Positions 25,292-34,791 of a DNA stretch of 64,000 bases are shown in pieces. The notes under the pieces were generated by a model. That model searched no databases. It worked only from the letters and a program-made list of their open reading frames with translations, and was not told where the DNA came from. The DNA lies in assembly GCF_007833275.1 (NCBI RefSeq), contig NZ_CP042240.1, positions 114,916 through 178,915 of the forward strand. The letters run 5' to 3'. The position numbers were made by a program, and so were the translations under genes. Each line of letters begins with the position of its first letter. Position 1 is the first letter of the stretch. The DNA comes from Salarchaeum sp. JOR-1 (GTDB lineage Archaea; Halobacteriota; Halobacteria; Halobacteriales; Halobacteriaceae).

Positions 25292-26461
25292 ATGCGCCGG
25301 AGGACGACGGCGGTCGCGGCGGTGCTGGTGCTCGCGCTCGCGGGCGTCGGTGCGTACGCCGTCCTGAACGGTGGCGGGCCGGGGACGCTCGACGTGGCGT
25401 GGGTGAGCGACACCGACCGCCCGAACCAGGTGAACCACCACCCCGTGGCCGTCGCTGGCACCGGTGAGGACGCGACAGTGCTCGCGCCGGTGAGCGCCGT
25501 GTCGGGGAGCAGCGGCCACTGTCGACTCGTCGCCCTCGACGCGAACGGCACGCGGCGCTGGAGCGCCGGGATCGCCGACCGGGCGTGCGCGATTCACGGC
25601 ATCGGTGATCCGACCGTCTTCGACCTCACGGACGACGGGGATCGCGAGGTCTTCGTTCCCACGGCTGAGAACGCCGTCTACGGGTACGACGTGTCGAGCG
25701 GCGAGCGCGAGTTCGCCGGGGCCATGACGTCGTTCGGGTACAGTAAATCCATCGCGCTCGACGACCCGCGTCGCGTCTTCGCTATCGACTTCGGCGGCCG
25801 CGCGTACGCCTGGCACCCTGACGGCTCAGTCGCGTGGAACGTCTCCGTCGCCCCCGCCATCATCGCGGATCCGATCGAGATGGACGACCGCATCGTCGTC
25901 GGCATGACCGACGCCACCATCGCCCTCCACGAGAACGGCACGCGCGCGTGGTCAGTCCCCGTCGGCGCGGAGTGGCTCGTTCGGGTGGACGAGACCCGGA
26001 TCGTCGCGTCGAACGGCCCGCGCGTTTCGAGCATTGACACCAGCACTCGAACAGTCGAGTGGACGCTCGACACCGCCGGTCGCGCGGTCGTTCACGACGC
26101 CACGGACGGCGACGGCGACGGCACGCGCGAACTGTACGTCGGGAGTCGCGGCGGCCGCGTCCTCGCCGTCGACGCCGCCACCGGAACCGTCGAGTGGCAG
26201 ACCCGGCTCTCCGAGACGACTGCCCTCACTCCCGCGCCTATCACCGGAAACTTCACCGCCAGCCCCGGCCCCGAGGTCGCCGCAGTCACCCACAGCGGAC
26301 AGGTCGCCGTCCTCGACGCCGACGCCGGCGACGTCGTTGCGTCCTACGAGCGCGACGTGGTCGTCTGGGTGCACCCGACCGCCGCCGACATCGACGCCGA
26401 CCCGCTCGACGAACTCCTCGTGATGTACGGTGACGGCCGTGTCGTCGCTCTCGACGCCTAA
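25292..26461 (+). CDS. PQQ-like beta-propeller protein, membrane anchored
   Basis: 389 residues. An N-terminal helix (about 6-24) anchors or exports the protein. The rest is repeated blades with motifs such as RLVALDANGTRRWS, ENAVYGYDVSSGERE, VLAVDAATGTVEWQT and QVAVLDADAGDV. Asp-rich DLTDDGDRE and DATDGDGDG loops resemble calcium-binding FG-GAP/EF-type repeats. Probably an extracellular scaffold or sensor; no enzyme activity visible. Confidence 0.8.
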   Translation: MRRRTTAVAAVLVLALAGVGAYAVLNGGGPGTLDVAWVSDTDRPNQVNHHPVAVAGTGEDATVLAPVSAVSGSSGHCRLVALDANGTRRWSAGIADRACAIHGIGDPTVFDLTDDGDREVFVPTAENAVYGYDVSSGEREFAGAMTSFGYSKSIALDDPRRVFAIDFGGRAYAWHPDGSVAWNVSVAPAIIADPIEMDDRIVVGMTDATIALHENGTRAWSVPVGAEWLVRVDETRIVASNGPRVSSIDTSTRTVEWTLDTAGRAVVHDATDGDGDGTRELYVGSRGGRVLAVDAATGTVEWQTRLSETTALTPAPITGNFTASPGPEVAAVTHSGQVAVLDADAGDVVASYERDVVVWVHPTAADIDADPLDELLVMYGDGRVVALDA

Positions 26462-26551
26462 CCCGGGAACCGTGAGACACGGGACTGCCTCGGTCTCGCC
26501 GGGTGGGACGAGCCCGGAGCGTTTTTCCACGTCCTCCGAGAACTCGCAGCC

Positions 26552-27556
26552 GTGCGTCGCTCACTCCGGTTCCTCCTCGGGACGCTCCTCGGGCTGACGG
26601 TGCTGGCCGCCTCCGTCTACACGGTCGGTGCGGACGCCGTCCTCGCGCGCGCAACCCGGCTCTCGCCGGTGCTCTTCGCCGCCGTCCTCGCGCTCGTGGT
26701 CGTCGAGGGCGTCGTGGACGCTGTCGGTGTCTGGGCGTCCATCCGCCCACTGAACGGCGGGCTCTCTCCCCCGGAGAGCGTGCAGTTCGCGCTGGCCGGC
26801 GACTTCTTCGACATCGTGAGCCCCGCCGGGCCAGTCACCTCGGAGCCGATTATGGCGCGGTTCATCAGCGTCGCCACCGACACCGGGTACTCCGACGCGC
26901 TCGGCGTGCGCTCGGTCGCGAAGTACGTCAAATCCGGCACACAGGTGGTGTTCTCCGCGATGCTCGGCGCGGTCGTGCTCCTCGACGCGCCGGACGCGAC
27001 CGGTGTCCTGTCGGTGCTCGTCGTCGCCATCGGCGGTCTGCTCGCGCTCGGCGCCGTCGCGCTCGCGTCCCGCGACGCGGTGTCGCGCCTGCTCGTCGCC
27101 ACGGTGACGCCGCTCGTCGCGCGGGTGTCTGCGCTCTACCGCGACCGACCGCACGACCGCGCGACCGTCCGACGTGCCGTCGAACGGTTCTGGGATCGCA
27201 TCGTCGCGTTCCGCGGAACGCCCGGTCTCCTCGCCCTCATCGCGCTCGGCGGCGTCCTCGAACAGCTCGCTACCACGCTCGCGCTCTGGGTCGCCCTCCA
27301 CGGTATCGGCCAGCCCGTCGCCCTCCTCCCGATTCTCGTCGTCGTCCCCCTCCCGCAGGTGGCGAGCGCCGTCCCGATTCCCGGGAGTCTCGGCGCGTAC
27401 GACCTCCTGCTCGGGGGCGCGCTGGTGGTCGTGACGGCCGCGCAGAGCGCCCCGGCCGCCGCTGCCGTGCTCGTCCTCCGCACCGCCACCCTCGTGTTCG
27501 GCGCGACAACCGGCGGTATCTGCGCCGCGTTCCTCCGCGGGTGGCGGCCGACGTAA
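26552..27556 (+). CDS. UPF0104/lysylphosphatidylglycerol-synthase-TM-type flippase-like protein
   Basis: 334 residues, eight or so helices, GTG start. FDIVSPAGPVTSEPIMARFI and VASAVPIPGSLGAYDLLLGG match the conserved P-G-x-GG-x-E-like loops of the LPG-synthase transmembrane (AglD/MprF-type) family. Such proteins act in lipid or glycolipid translocation at the cytoplasmic membrane. Confidence 0.8.
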   Translation: MRRSLRFLLGTLLGLTVLAASVYTVGADAVLARATRLSPVLFAAVLALVVVEGVVDAVGVWASIRPLNGGLSPPESVQFALAGDFFDIVSPAGPVTSEPIMARFISVATDTGYSDALGVRSVAKYVKSGTQVVFSAMLGAVVLLDAPDATGVLSVLVVAIGGLLALGAVALASRDAVSRLLVATVTPLVARVSALYRDRPHDRATVRRAVERFWDRIVAFRGTPGLLALIALGGVLEQLATTLALWVALHGIGQPVALLPILVVVPLPQVASAVPIPGSLGAYDLLLGGALVVVTAAQSAPAAAAVLVLRTATLVFGATTGGICAAFLRGWRPT

Positions 27557-27602
27557 TGAACGCGCCGAAACGCACACAAGCCCGCCGCGAGAGCGTCCGC
27601 TC

Positions 27603-27950
27603 GTGTCTGGCATCGTCTTCTATCGGACGGAGAATCGCGCGGCCCTCGTGGAGTGGTACACTGAGACGTTCGACGCGGACGTCTGGCTCGAACAACCCGG
27701 CTGTACAATCCTCGCCTTCGAAGGGTTTCGGTTCGGGTTCTGCGACGCCGACCACACCGAGACGGAGGGCGTCATCACGTTCGTCTACGACACCACGAAT
27801 GCGGTGGACGCGATGCACGACCGTCTCGGCACCGCCGCCCGCGAGGACCCGCACGAGAACGACCAGTACCGCATTTACCAGTTTTTCGCGAACGACCCGG
27901 ACGGCCGTACCGTCGAGGTGCAGTCCTTCCTCCACGAAACACCCGAGTGA
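27603..27950 (+). CDS. VOC/glyoxalase-fold protein
   Basis: 115 residues, GTG start. VFYRTENRAALVEWYTETFD and FANDPDGRTVEVQSF are typical of the vicinal-oxygen-chelate superfamily (beta-alpha-beta-beta-beta modules, metal site Glu near the end). Substrate unknown. Confidence 0.8.
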   Translation: MSGIVFYRTENRAALVEWYTETFDADVWLEQPGCTILAFEGFRFGFCDADHTETEGVITFVYDTTNAVDAMHDRLGTAAREDPHENDQYRIYQFFANDPDGRTVEVQSFLHETPE

Positions 27951-27967
27951 ACGGGCAGACGCGGTCG

Positions 27968-28642
27968 TCACTCCCGGTTCTCGACGTATGGCTCGAAGAC
28001 GGCTTGGACGGCGTCTGCGAACGCCGGGACGGCGACGTTCTCGTCGTCGTCGAACGTGACGGCGATTCTCGATCCGTCTGCGACCCGGACGCGAACCACC
28101 GAGAACTCTCCGAAGTGGAGGGTGTCCGACCAGCAGTCCGCCCCGGAGACGGTGATTTCGTCCAGCGAGTGGTCGAAGATGAGGGTTCGGAGTCCCTCTT
28201 CGAACTCCCTGTCCGAGTACGACGCCTCGACCGCAGGGTCGATGTACCAGATCGTTACCATTTCGCCGTCGTAGGTTCCGATACACCGCAGCCCCTCGCC
28301 GAATTCGTCCCGGGCCAGGTCGACTATCTCCCGTAGTTTCGGGCTGTCCGGATCCGCGACGTCCCAGTCGACGTTCTGGACGGCCTGCTGTATCTCCGGC
28401 CAGGCCGTCCGTCCCGTCTCTGTGAGGCCGTAGTATCGGTTGACGGTTCGGGCTTCGGGGACGCGGAGTTCGACGACGCCTTTGTCTTTGAGCTGGGACA
28501 GCGCGCGAGAGACGTGGGGGCGCGCTACGCCCACGCTGTCCGCGATTTCCGTCGGGGTTGCGCGCGTGTTCGAATCCGGGTTCTCCACCGACAGCGAAAG
28601 TCCCGGGTACGGGCTGTCAATCGTGAACGACATCACCGACAT
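27968..28642 (-). CDS. Winged-helix regulator with a recombinant N-terminus
   Basis: 224 residues. The helix-turn-helix is TPTEIADSVGVARPHVSRAL (about 29-48), wing DKGVVELRVPEARTVNRYY. A C-terminal sensor-like domain of about 130 residues (GEGLRCIGTYDGEMVTIWYI to VEASYSDREFEEG) follows. The first 25 residues are antisense to the histidine-kinase relic at 28566-28730, so they look like non-native sequence created by a rearrangement. A functional start further inside (a GTG in ADSVG) cannot be excluded. Confidence 0.7.
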   Translation of the reverse strand: MSVMSFTIDSPYPGLSLSVENPDSNTRATPTEIADSVGVARPHVSRALSQLKDKGVVELRVPEARTVNRYYGLTETGRTAWPEIQQAVQNVDWDVADPDSPKLREIVDLARDEFGEGLRCIGTYDGEMVTIWYIDPAVEASYSDREFEEGLRTLIFDHSLDEITVSGADCWSDTLHFGEFSVVRVRVADGSRIAVTFDDDENVAVPAFADAVQAVFEPYVENRE

Positions 28643-28730
28643 TCACGACTGGGACATCCGCGTCGTCGAGGGCACCACGCGCGACGCTCGATTCGAAATC
28701 ACCGGCATCACGCGTTCGAACGAAGAATGA
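28566..28730 (+). pseudogene. Histidine kinase C-terminal relic
   Basis: The plus strand encodes RVFESGFSTD, PGYGLSIVNDITDIHDWDI and ARFEITGI before TGA, i.e. the G2 box and tail of a haloarchaeal histidine-kinase ATPase domain. The sequence before it is the HTH gene in antisense, so only about 55 codons of kinase remain. Confidence 0.75.
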
Positions 28731-28884
28731 CGCCGCCCGGACGCTGCGCTACCACCACCGCGCGGAACGCACACGCCGGCCGCCCCCGACGGACAGTGAA
28801 ACCGTCCGGCGGGACTGGAGCGCTCTCCGGTATTTCTGGCGGCGCCCCACCGCCGTGTGGTGCGTATCGAACCGCACCCCGTCC

Positions 28885-29721
28885 TCAGTCCTCGGCGCCC
28901 TCCTGACTGCTCCCGAGGCCCCGGGCCGCGGCGACCAGTCGGCCGAGCGCGCGCCTGACATCGGCGTCGAACAGCGCCCGGACGAGGCCGAAGAAACCCA
29001 CGGGCTTGGGGTCGTCCGTCGCGAGGCCCTCGACCGTGGCGTCGATGGCGTCCGTGACCTGCGGGTCGCCCAGCGTCTGGACGAGCGCAACCATGTTGCC
29101 GGCGTTCCGGCCGAGTTCGTACATCTCGACGTCGTTCTCCGCGTGGGCGTCCGCAAAGCCCGCGGCAGCCATCCGGAGGTCTCGGATCACGTTCCGGTTG
29201 TCCTGCGCCACGTCTCGCAGTTCCGGCGCGAGATCCATCGCGAGGTCGTGCGTCGCGTCAAGCAAGTCGAGTAACTCTGCGAGCGTGTCGGCGTTCTCGC
29301 CGAGGCGTTCGAGCAACACCAGCGTCTCCTCGCGCTCGACGGCCATCCGGAGCCGTTCGACGACGTCGCGATTCTCGTGGATGGCGACCCGCAACTCCGG
29401 CACGAGGTCGTCGGCGAGGTCTTTCGAGGCCGCCAGCACGTCGAGCAGTTCGACGAGCGTGTCCGCCTCCTGACCGACCCGCTGGAGGAGGACGAGCGCC
29501 TCCTCGCGTTCGACGGCCACGCGGAGCTCCCGGATCGGCTCGCGGTTCTCCCGGACGCTCTCGCGGAGTTCCGGCGCCAGGTCGGCGGCGAGTTCCTCGG
29601 CGACCGCGAGCAACCGGAGTAACTCCGCGAGTTCGTCTTCGTTCTCGTCGATTGCCCTGGCCAGTTCGGACTCGTCGTCGATCGAACCGGTCGTATCGGC
29701 GGATTTGGCGTCACTCGTCAT
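28885..29721 (-). CDS. DUF1641-domain protein with internal repeats
   Basis: 278 residues, almost all helical. A repeat of about 53 residues occurs twice in full and a third time in part; key positions are DLxPELR, ENRxxxxxLRxAVEREExLVLL and GxxADTLxELLDxL. The DUF1641 core (NAGNMVALVQTLGDPQVTDAI) follows. It starts two bases after the sulfide:quinone-reductase-like gene, a pairing common in archaea and bacteria, suggesting it supports that enzyme at the membrane. Confidence 0.8.
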   Translation of the reverse strand: MTSDAKSADTTGSIDDESELARAIDENEDELAELLRLLAVAEELAADLAPELRESVRENREPIRELRVAVEREEALVLLQRVGQEADTLVELLDVLAASKDLADDLVPELRVAIHENRDVVERLRMAVEREETLVLLERLGENADTLAELLDLLDATHDLAMDLAPELRDVAQDNRNVIRDLRMAAAGFADAHAENDVEMYELGRNAGNMVALVQTLGDPQVTDAIDATVEGLATDDPKPVGFFGLVRALFDADVRRALGRLVAAARGLGSSQEGAED

Positions 29722-29723
29722 TG

Positions 29724-30884
29724 TTACGGGAGTGGGTCGTAGCCGCGCAGCCAGGTGTTCCAGTAGACGCTGGGCAGGACGTTGACGTCCATGATCCAGT
29801 TCATCCGGCTCTCGACGGGCGCCGAGATGCTCTCCTCGTAGTCGAACTCCGCGACCATCGCCTTGCCCTTCTTCGTTAGCAGCGGGCAGGCCGCGTACCC
29901 ATCGTACTCGGCGGTCAGGCGCCCGCCCTCGATGTGGGCCGTGAGGTTGTCGAGGACGACGTGGGACTGTTTGCGCGCGGCGGCCGCCGTCTTGGCGTTG
30001 GGCGTGTCGGCCCCGTCACCGAGCGCGAACACGTCCGGGTACTCGGTGTGCTGGAGGGTGTGTTTATCAACCGTGACGTACTCACCGTCCGTCAGCGGCG
30101 AGTTCTCGGTGAGGGCCGGCTGGCCGTACTGGGGCGGGACGGGCGCGTACAGGTCGTACTCCTGTGTGTCGCCGTCGGTGGAGTGGATGACCTGTGCCTC
30201 GTGGTCGATTTCATCGACCTCGAATCCGAGGTTGGCTTGGATGTCTCGTTCCGCCCAGATCTCCTCGAGTTTCTCGCGGTAGGGTGAGACGCCGAAGACG
30301 GCGTCGCTGCCCTTGGTCATGACGACCTCGACGTCGTCGCGGACGCCCTGACGCCGGAAGTAGTCCTCGGCGAGCATGGTCATCTTCAGCGGCGCGCCCC
30401 CGCACTTGATCGACGTCTCCGGGACGGACACGACGAAGGTTCCCTCCTCGAAGTCCGCGAGGGCGTCGCGCAGACCCATGGCGGCCTCGAAGTCGTAGAA
30501 TGGGTAGACGGCGTCGGTCTCCTCCCAGCCCTCCAGCATGCCGGGGGTCGTCTCGGGCGCGAGTCGGTGGCCCAGCGCGACGACCAAGTAGTCGTAGGAG
30601 AGGGTGCCGTCGCCGAGCGCGACGGTCTTTTCCTCGGGGTCGACGCCGGTGACCTCGTCGTGGGCGAAGTCGACGCCGCTGCGGAGTAAGCCATCGACGT
30701 CCCGGAACTGGTCTTCGGGCTCCATGTACTCGAACGGGAGGAGGTAGAACGACGGCTGGTACGCGTGCTCTGTACTCTTGTCGACGACGGTGATTTCGGC
30801 TTCGGTGCGATCCAGGCGGCGGCGAAGCATGTTGGCGGTCATCGTACCGCCGACGCCGGCACCGAGGACAACTATGTGCTCCAT
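29724..30884 (-). CDS. sqr: Sulfide:quinone-oxidoreductase-like FAD enzyme
   Basis: 386 residues starting MEHIVVLGAGVGGT (FAD-binding GxGxxG). The second dinucleotide region LSYDYLVVALGHRLAP and the FAD motif YPDVFALGDGADTPN are clear. Cysteines in SIKCGGAPLKM and YAACPLLTKKGK correspond to redox Cys positions of SQR. Expected reaction: sulfide oxidation coupled to quinone reduction at the membrane; a related NADH- or other-donor enzyme is possible. Forms an operon with the DUF1641 gene. Confidence 0.8.
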   Translation of the reverse strand: MEHIVVLGAGVGGTMTANMLRRRLDRTEAEITVVDKSTEHAYQPSFYLLPFEYMEPEDQFRDVDGLLRSGVDFAHDEVTGVDPEEKTVALGDGTLSYDYLVVALGHRLAPETTPGMLEGWEETDAVYPFYDFEAAMGLRDALADFEEGTFVVSVPETSIKCGGAPLKMTMLAEDYFRRQGVRDDVEVVMTKGSDAVFGVSPYREKLEEIWAERDIQANLGFEVDEIDHEAQVIHSTDGDTQEYDLYAPVPPQYGQPALTENSPLTDGEYVTVDKHTLQHTEYPDVFALGDGADTPNAKTAAAARKQSHVVLDNLTAHIEGGRLTAEYDGYAACPLLTKKGKAMVAEFDYEESISAPVESRMNWIMDVNVLPSVYWNTWLRGYDPLP

Positions 30885-31448
30885 ATACACTCTATTCTTT
30901 CGTGGGACGGAACCTGAACGCTGAGGTAGCAGAGATGATGTTTGAGATTCCTCTGCTCGCGTGGATCTATGGAAAAAAATTACCGCTAGATGACCGCGGT
31001 CGTCCCACCGGTTCGGTGACGTAGTCGGGAGCCCCCGTGGAAAACAACCGTATCGCCGGACTGTTCCACGACCGGGCTGCGAACGCGGCGATGACCGCGT
31101 TGCAACGCGGGTTTTCTGAAGCGGTGCTGGGCTGCTTCGAATGAACGCTCTCGACATCGGCGGGGCTGCTGTGTGAACGGATCGCGCTCCGATCTCTCGC
31201 GATGGGCACTGTTCGTTGCGACCATGCCGCCAGCGAGACCGACACTACCTGACGTCGTGTGTTCGAAAACGGATAGCGGTGGTCTGCGGAGGGATATCGC
31301 GGATGCGGAAGCGAGTTGCACAGCCGCGAACGCCTGTGTTTGCTGGGTCACCGTTTCGTTTAGTCTCTATTCATGTACTTATACGCGTGTATGGAATTAT
31401 AGGTGTCTCACCGCAGCGCTTAATTATCTTGTTTTTTCATGATAGTAC
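30885..31448. other. Intergenic region without visible gene
   Basis: 563 bp between divergent sqr-like and FAD/Fe-S genes. It must hold both promoters. The last 80 bases before 31449 are AT-rich (CTTAATTATCTTG). No coding frame is convincing. Confidence 0.5.
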
Positions 31449-34433
31449 ATGGCTGTCGACGACGACTACGATTCCAGCGGACTGACGACGTCCGTCGACG
31501 CACTCGGACACGACCATCCCGACGTCGCGGAGTACGCAGCACTCGCGTCCGACCTCCGAGACCGCGTCGAGGGAGCGGTCATGTTCGACGAGTACGCCCA
31601 GATACTCTACGCGACCGACGGCAGCATCTACCAGGCCCGACCGGCCGGAGCGGTATGCCCGCGCGACGTCGCCGACGTGCAGGGCGCAGTCGAGGTCGCG
31701 GCCGACCACGACGTTCCGATCCTCCCACGCGGAACCGGCTCGTCGCTGGGCGGACAGACCGTCGGCCCCGGCTGTGTCGTTCTCGACCTCAGCCGACACA
31801 TGGACGACATCCTCGACGTCTCGCCCGGTGAAAAGCGAGCGACCGTCCAACCGGGCGTCGTGCAAGACCACCTCGACGACGCGCTCGCCGAGCACGGACT
31901 CAAATTCGCGCCCGACCCCGCGTCCTCGAACCGTGCGACGATCGGGGGCGGCATCGGGAACAACTCCACGGGCGCTCACTCGGTCCGATACGGCATCACC
32001 GACGCGTACACGGAACGCCTCCGGGTCGTCCTCGCGGACGGGTCGATCGCGGAAACCCGAGAAATCGTCCTCGACTCCGAGGAATGGGACGCCGTCTCGA
32101 CGGGCGACTCACTCGAAGCCCGGCTCTACCGGACGGTTCGAGAGGCCGTCGAGGAGAACCAGGACGCGATCGCGGAACGCTATCCGGATCTGAAGCGAAA
32201 CGTCTCCGGCTACACCCTCGACCGCGTCATCTACGAGAACGAGGCGGGAGACGAGTGCATCAACCTCTCGACGCTCTTCGTCGGCTCCGAAGGAACGCTC
32301 GGTGTCGTCGTCGAGGCCGAGCTCGGACTCGTCACCAAGCCGGCGGAGACGGCGCTCGCGCTCTACTTCTTCGACGACCTCCTCGATGCGATGAAGGCCG
32401 TCCCGCAGGCCCTCGAGTACGACGTGAGTGCCGTCGAACTGATGGACGACGAGCTGTTCGACCTCGCACGCGACTCGGCGGAGTTCGCCCAGTACGCCGA
32501 ACCGATTCCCGGGGACGCCGCGGCCGCGCTCATGCTCGAGTACGACTCCGAACTCCACGACGACTTCGAGGCGGCTATCGCGGCGACCGACGAGCGGTTC
32601 CTCGCGAACGGCGACGCCTTCGACACACTCGCGGCGTACTCCGACGCGGCACAGGACGACCTCTGGAAACTCCGCAAAGCCGCGATCCCCCTGCTGATGG
32701 GGATGCAGGGCGATCCGAAACCCTACCCGTTCATCGAGGACGCGACAGTTCCCCCCGACGAACTCGCGGAGTACGTCCAGTCGTTCCAGGACGTCCTTCA
32801 CGAGCACGGCACGTCAGCGGCGTACTTCGCGCACGCGGGCGCCGGCACCCTCCACATCCGCCCCATTCTCAACCTCAAGGACGAGGATGGCATCGAGGCG
32901 ATGCATTCGATCACCGAGGACGTCACGGATCTCGTTCTCGAACACCACGGGTCGTTCTCCGGGGAGCACGGCGACGGCCTCGCACGCACGGAGTTCAACC
33001 CCAAGATGTACGGGCCGGACATCTGGCAGGCGTTCAAGGACGTCAAGAGCGCCGCCGACCCGGACTGGCTGATGAACCCGGGAACGGTCGTCTACCGGGA
33101 GGACAACCCGACTGACACGCGCGACCACCTCCGCTACGGCGCGGCCTACCAGTCCGTCGAACCGCAGACCGAGCAGGACTTCACCGAGGAGGGCGGGTTC
33201 TCACATCTCGTCGAACTCTGTAACGGCTGTGGGACGTGCCGGCAGACGGACAGCGACACGATGTGTCCGACCTACCGCGCCTCCGGGGAAGAGATTCAGA
33301 CGACGCGCGGTCGAGCGAACCTGCTTCGGGCGGCTATCAGCGGCGAACTCGACGAGGACGAACTCCACTCCGAGCGGTTCACGGAGGAGGTGCTCGACCT
33401 CTGCATCGGGTGTAAGGGGTGTCAGTCCGACTGTCCGACCGGCGTCGACATGGCGAAACTGAAGACGGAGGTCAAACACGACTACCACCAGGAGCACGGT
33501 GCGGGCCTCCGCGAGCGACTGTTCGCCAACATCGATACCGTCTCGAAGGTCGGCAGTATGCTCGCACCGGTCTCGAACTGGGGGACGTCCCTCCCCGGCG
33601 CTCGCGCGGTCATGGAGTCGGTGCTGGGCATCCACCGCGACCGCGAACTCCCGACGTTCCGCCGCGACACGCTCGAAACGTGGCTGGCCGAACGGACGCC
33701 GCAGGTCTCGGAAGCCGACGCCGAGCGGAAGGCCCTGCTCTTTCCGGACACGTACACTAACTACAGCTATCCCGAGCCGGGGAAGGCAGCGGTTCGCGTG
33801 CTCGAAGCCGCCGGCGTCCACGTCGAACTCGCCGAGGACGTCACCGATAGCGGCCGCGCCGCCTACTCGAAGGGCTTTCTCGACGCCGCAAAGGAGTCCG
33901 CCCGCGAGAACGTCGACGCGCTCGCCGCACAGGTCGAGGCCGGCTGGGACGTGGTCTTCGTCGAGCCCTCGGACGCGGTGATGTTCCAGGACGAGTACCG
34001 GGATTTCTTCCCCGGGACGGAGCGCGCCGAGGCCGTCGCGGCGAGCGCGTTCGGCGTCTGTGAGTACCTCGACACGTACCGGCTCGGCGAGAACGTCGAC
34101 TGGACCGCGCCCGCGGAGTCGCTGTCCTATCACGGCCACTGCAACCAAAAAGCCACGAACAAAGACCACCACGCCGTCGGCGTGCTCCGCCGCGCCGGTT
34201 ACACGGTCGACGCCATCGACTCGGGCTGCTGTGGGATGGCGGGTTCGTTCGGCTACGAGGACGAACACTACGAGCTCTCCCAGGCCATCGGTCGACGCCT
34301 GTTCCGCCAAGTCGAGGAGAGCGACGGCGACCAAGTCGTCGCACCCGGGGCGTCCTGTCGGAGTCAGCTCGGCGACCGCGACGGAGCGAGCACGCCCCCG
34401 CATCCGATCGAGCGCCTGGAGGCCGCGCTCTGA
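31449..34433 (+). CDS. FAD-linked oxidase fused to Fe-S reductase (D-lactate/glycolate dehydrogenase-like)
   Basis: 994 residues. Residues about 60-270: FAD-PCMH domain (PRGTGSSLGGQTVGPG, SNRATIGGGIGNNSTGAHS). Residues about 270-550: FAD-oxidase C-terminal domain, ending HGDGLARTEFNP. Then two Cys clusters for 4Fe-4S centres (CNGCGTCRQ...MCP; CIGCKGCQSDCP) and CCG-type regions (SYHGHCNQK, SGCCGMAGSFGYE). Family enzymes oxidise 2-hydroxyacids and pass electrons to the quinone pool or another carrier. Monocistronic. Confidence 0.9.
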   Translation: MAVDDDYDSSGLTTSVDALGHDHPDVAEYAALASDLRDRVEGAVMFDEYAQILYATDGSIYQARPAGAVCPRDVADVQGAVEVAADHDVPILPRGTGSSLGGQTVGPGCVVLDLSRHMDDILDVSPGEKRATVQPGVVQDHLDDALAEHGLKFAPDPASSNRATIGGGIGNNSTGAHSVRYGITDAYTERLRVVLADGSIAETREIVLDSEEWDAVSTGDSLEARLYRTVREAVEENQDAIAERYPDLKRNVSGYTLDRVIYENEAGDECINLSTLFVGSEGTLGVVVEAELGLVTKPAETALALYFFDDLLDAMKAVPQALEYDVSAVELMDDELFDLARDSAEFAQYAEPIPGDAAAALMLEYDSELHDDFEAAIAATDERFLANGDAFDTLAAYSDAAQDDLWKLRKAAIPLLMGMQGDPKPYPFIEDATVPPDELAEYVQSFQDVLHEHGTSAAYFAHAGAGTLHIRPILNLKDEDGIEAMHSITEDVTDLVLEHHGSFSGEHGDGLARTEFNPKMYGPDIWQAFKDVKSAADPDWLMNPGTVVYREDNPTDTRDHLRYGAAYQSVEPQTEQDFTEEGGFSHLVELCNGCGTCRQTDSDTMCPTYRASGEEIQTTRGRANLLRAAISGELDEDELHSERFTEEVLDLCIGCKGCQSDCPTGVDMAKLKTEVKHDYHQEHGAGLRERLFANIDTVSKVGSMLAPVSNWGTSLPGARAVMESVLGIHRDRELPTFRRDTLETWLAERTPQVSEADAERKALLFPDTYTNYSYPEPGKAAVRVLEAAGVHVELAEDVTDSGRAAYSKGFLDAAKESARENVDALAAQVEAGWDVVFVEPSDAVMFQDEYRDFFPGTERAEAVAASAFGVCEYLDTYRLGENVDWTAPAESLSYHGHCNQKATNKDHHAVGVLRRAGYTVDAIDSGCCGMAGSFGYEDEHYELSQAIGRRLFRQVEESDGDQVVAPGASCRSQLGDRDGASTPPHPIERLEAAL

Positions 34434-34791
34434 GATCGGTGGCTCTGCGAACGCAAGCCGGAATAGCGGACGGCCCTCCGGCGATAGCGGGAGCGCGTCA
34501 AGCGCCCACAGGTGCGCGCGCGGCCCGTCGTTAGCTGCTTGCAGGTGGCCGCGTTATCGCGGGGTCGTTCGGGGATCGGTGGGTGCGCTGAGGGCGAGCG
34601 TCCCGGACTCACCTGCGAGCGTCTCCGCCTCGCCAGGAGTGTGTTCGCCGCCCGGTGACTCTCTGGGGCGGTATCTCCGAGGGCGGCTATCGCCACGAAT
34701 GGCGTTCTCACGCCGATAATACGCCGTTCTGGGGGTGTGCGTAGGCCTAATCATTAAGTACGTAGCGATCCGTGGTATGTAGTATACTATC
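34434..34791. other. Intergenic region without visible gene
   Basis: 358 bp. AT-rich motif CATTAAGTACGTAGCG followed by GTATGTAGTATACTATC just before the next ATG is the likely aor promoter. Nothing else recognised. Confidence 0.5.
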
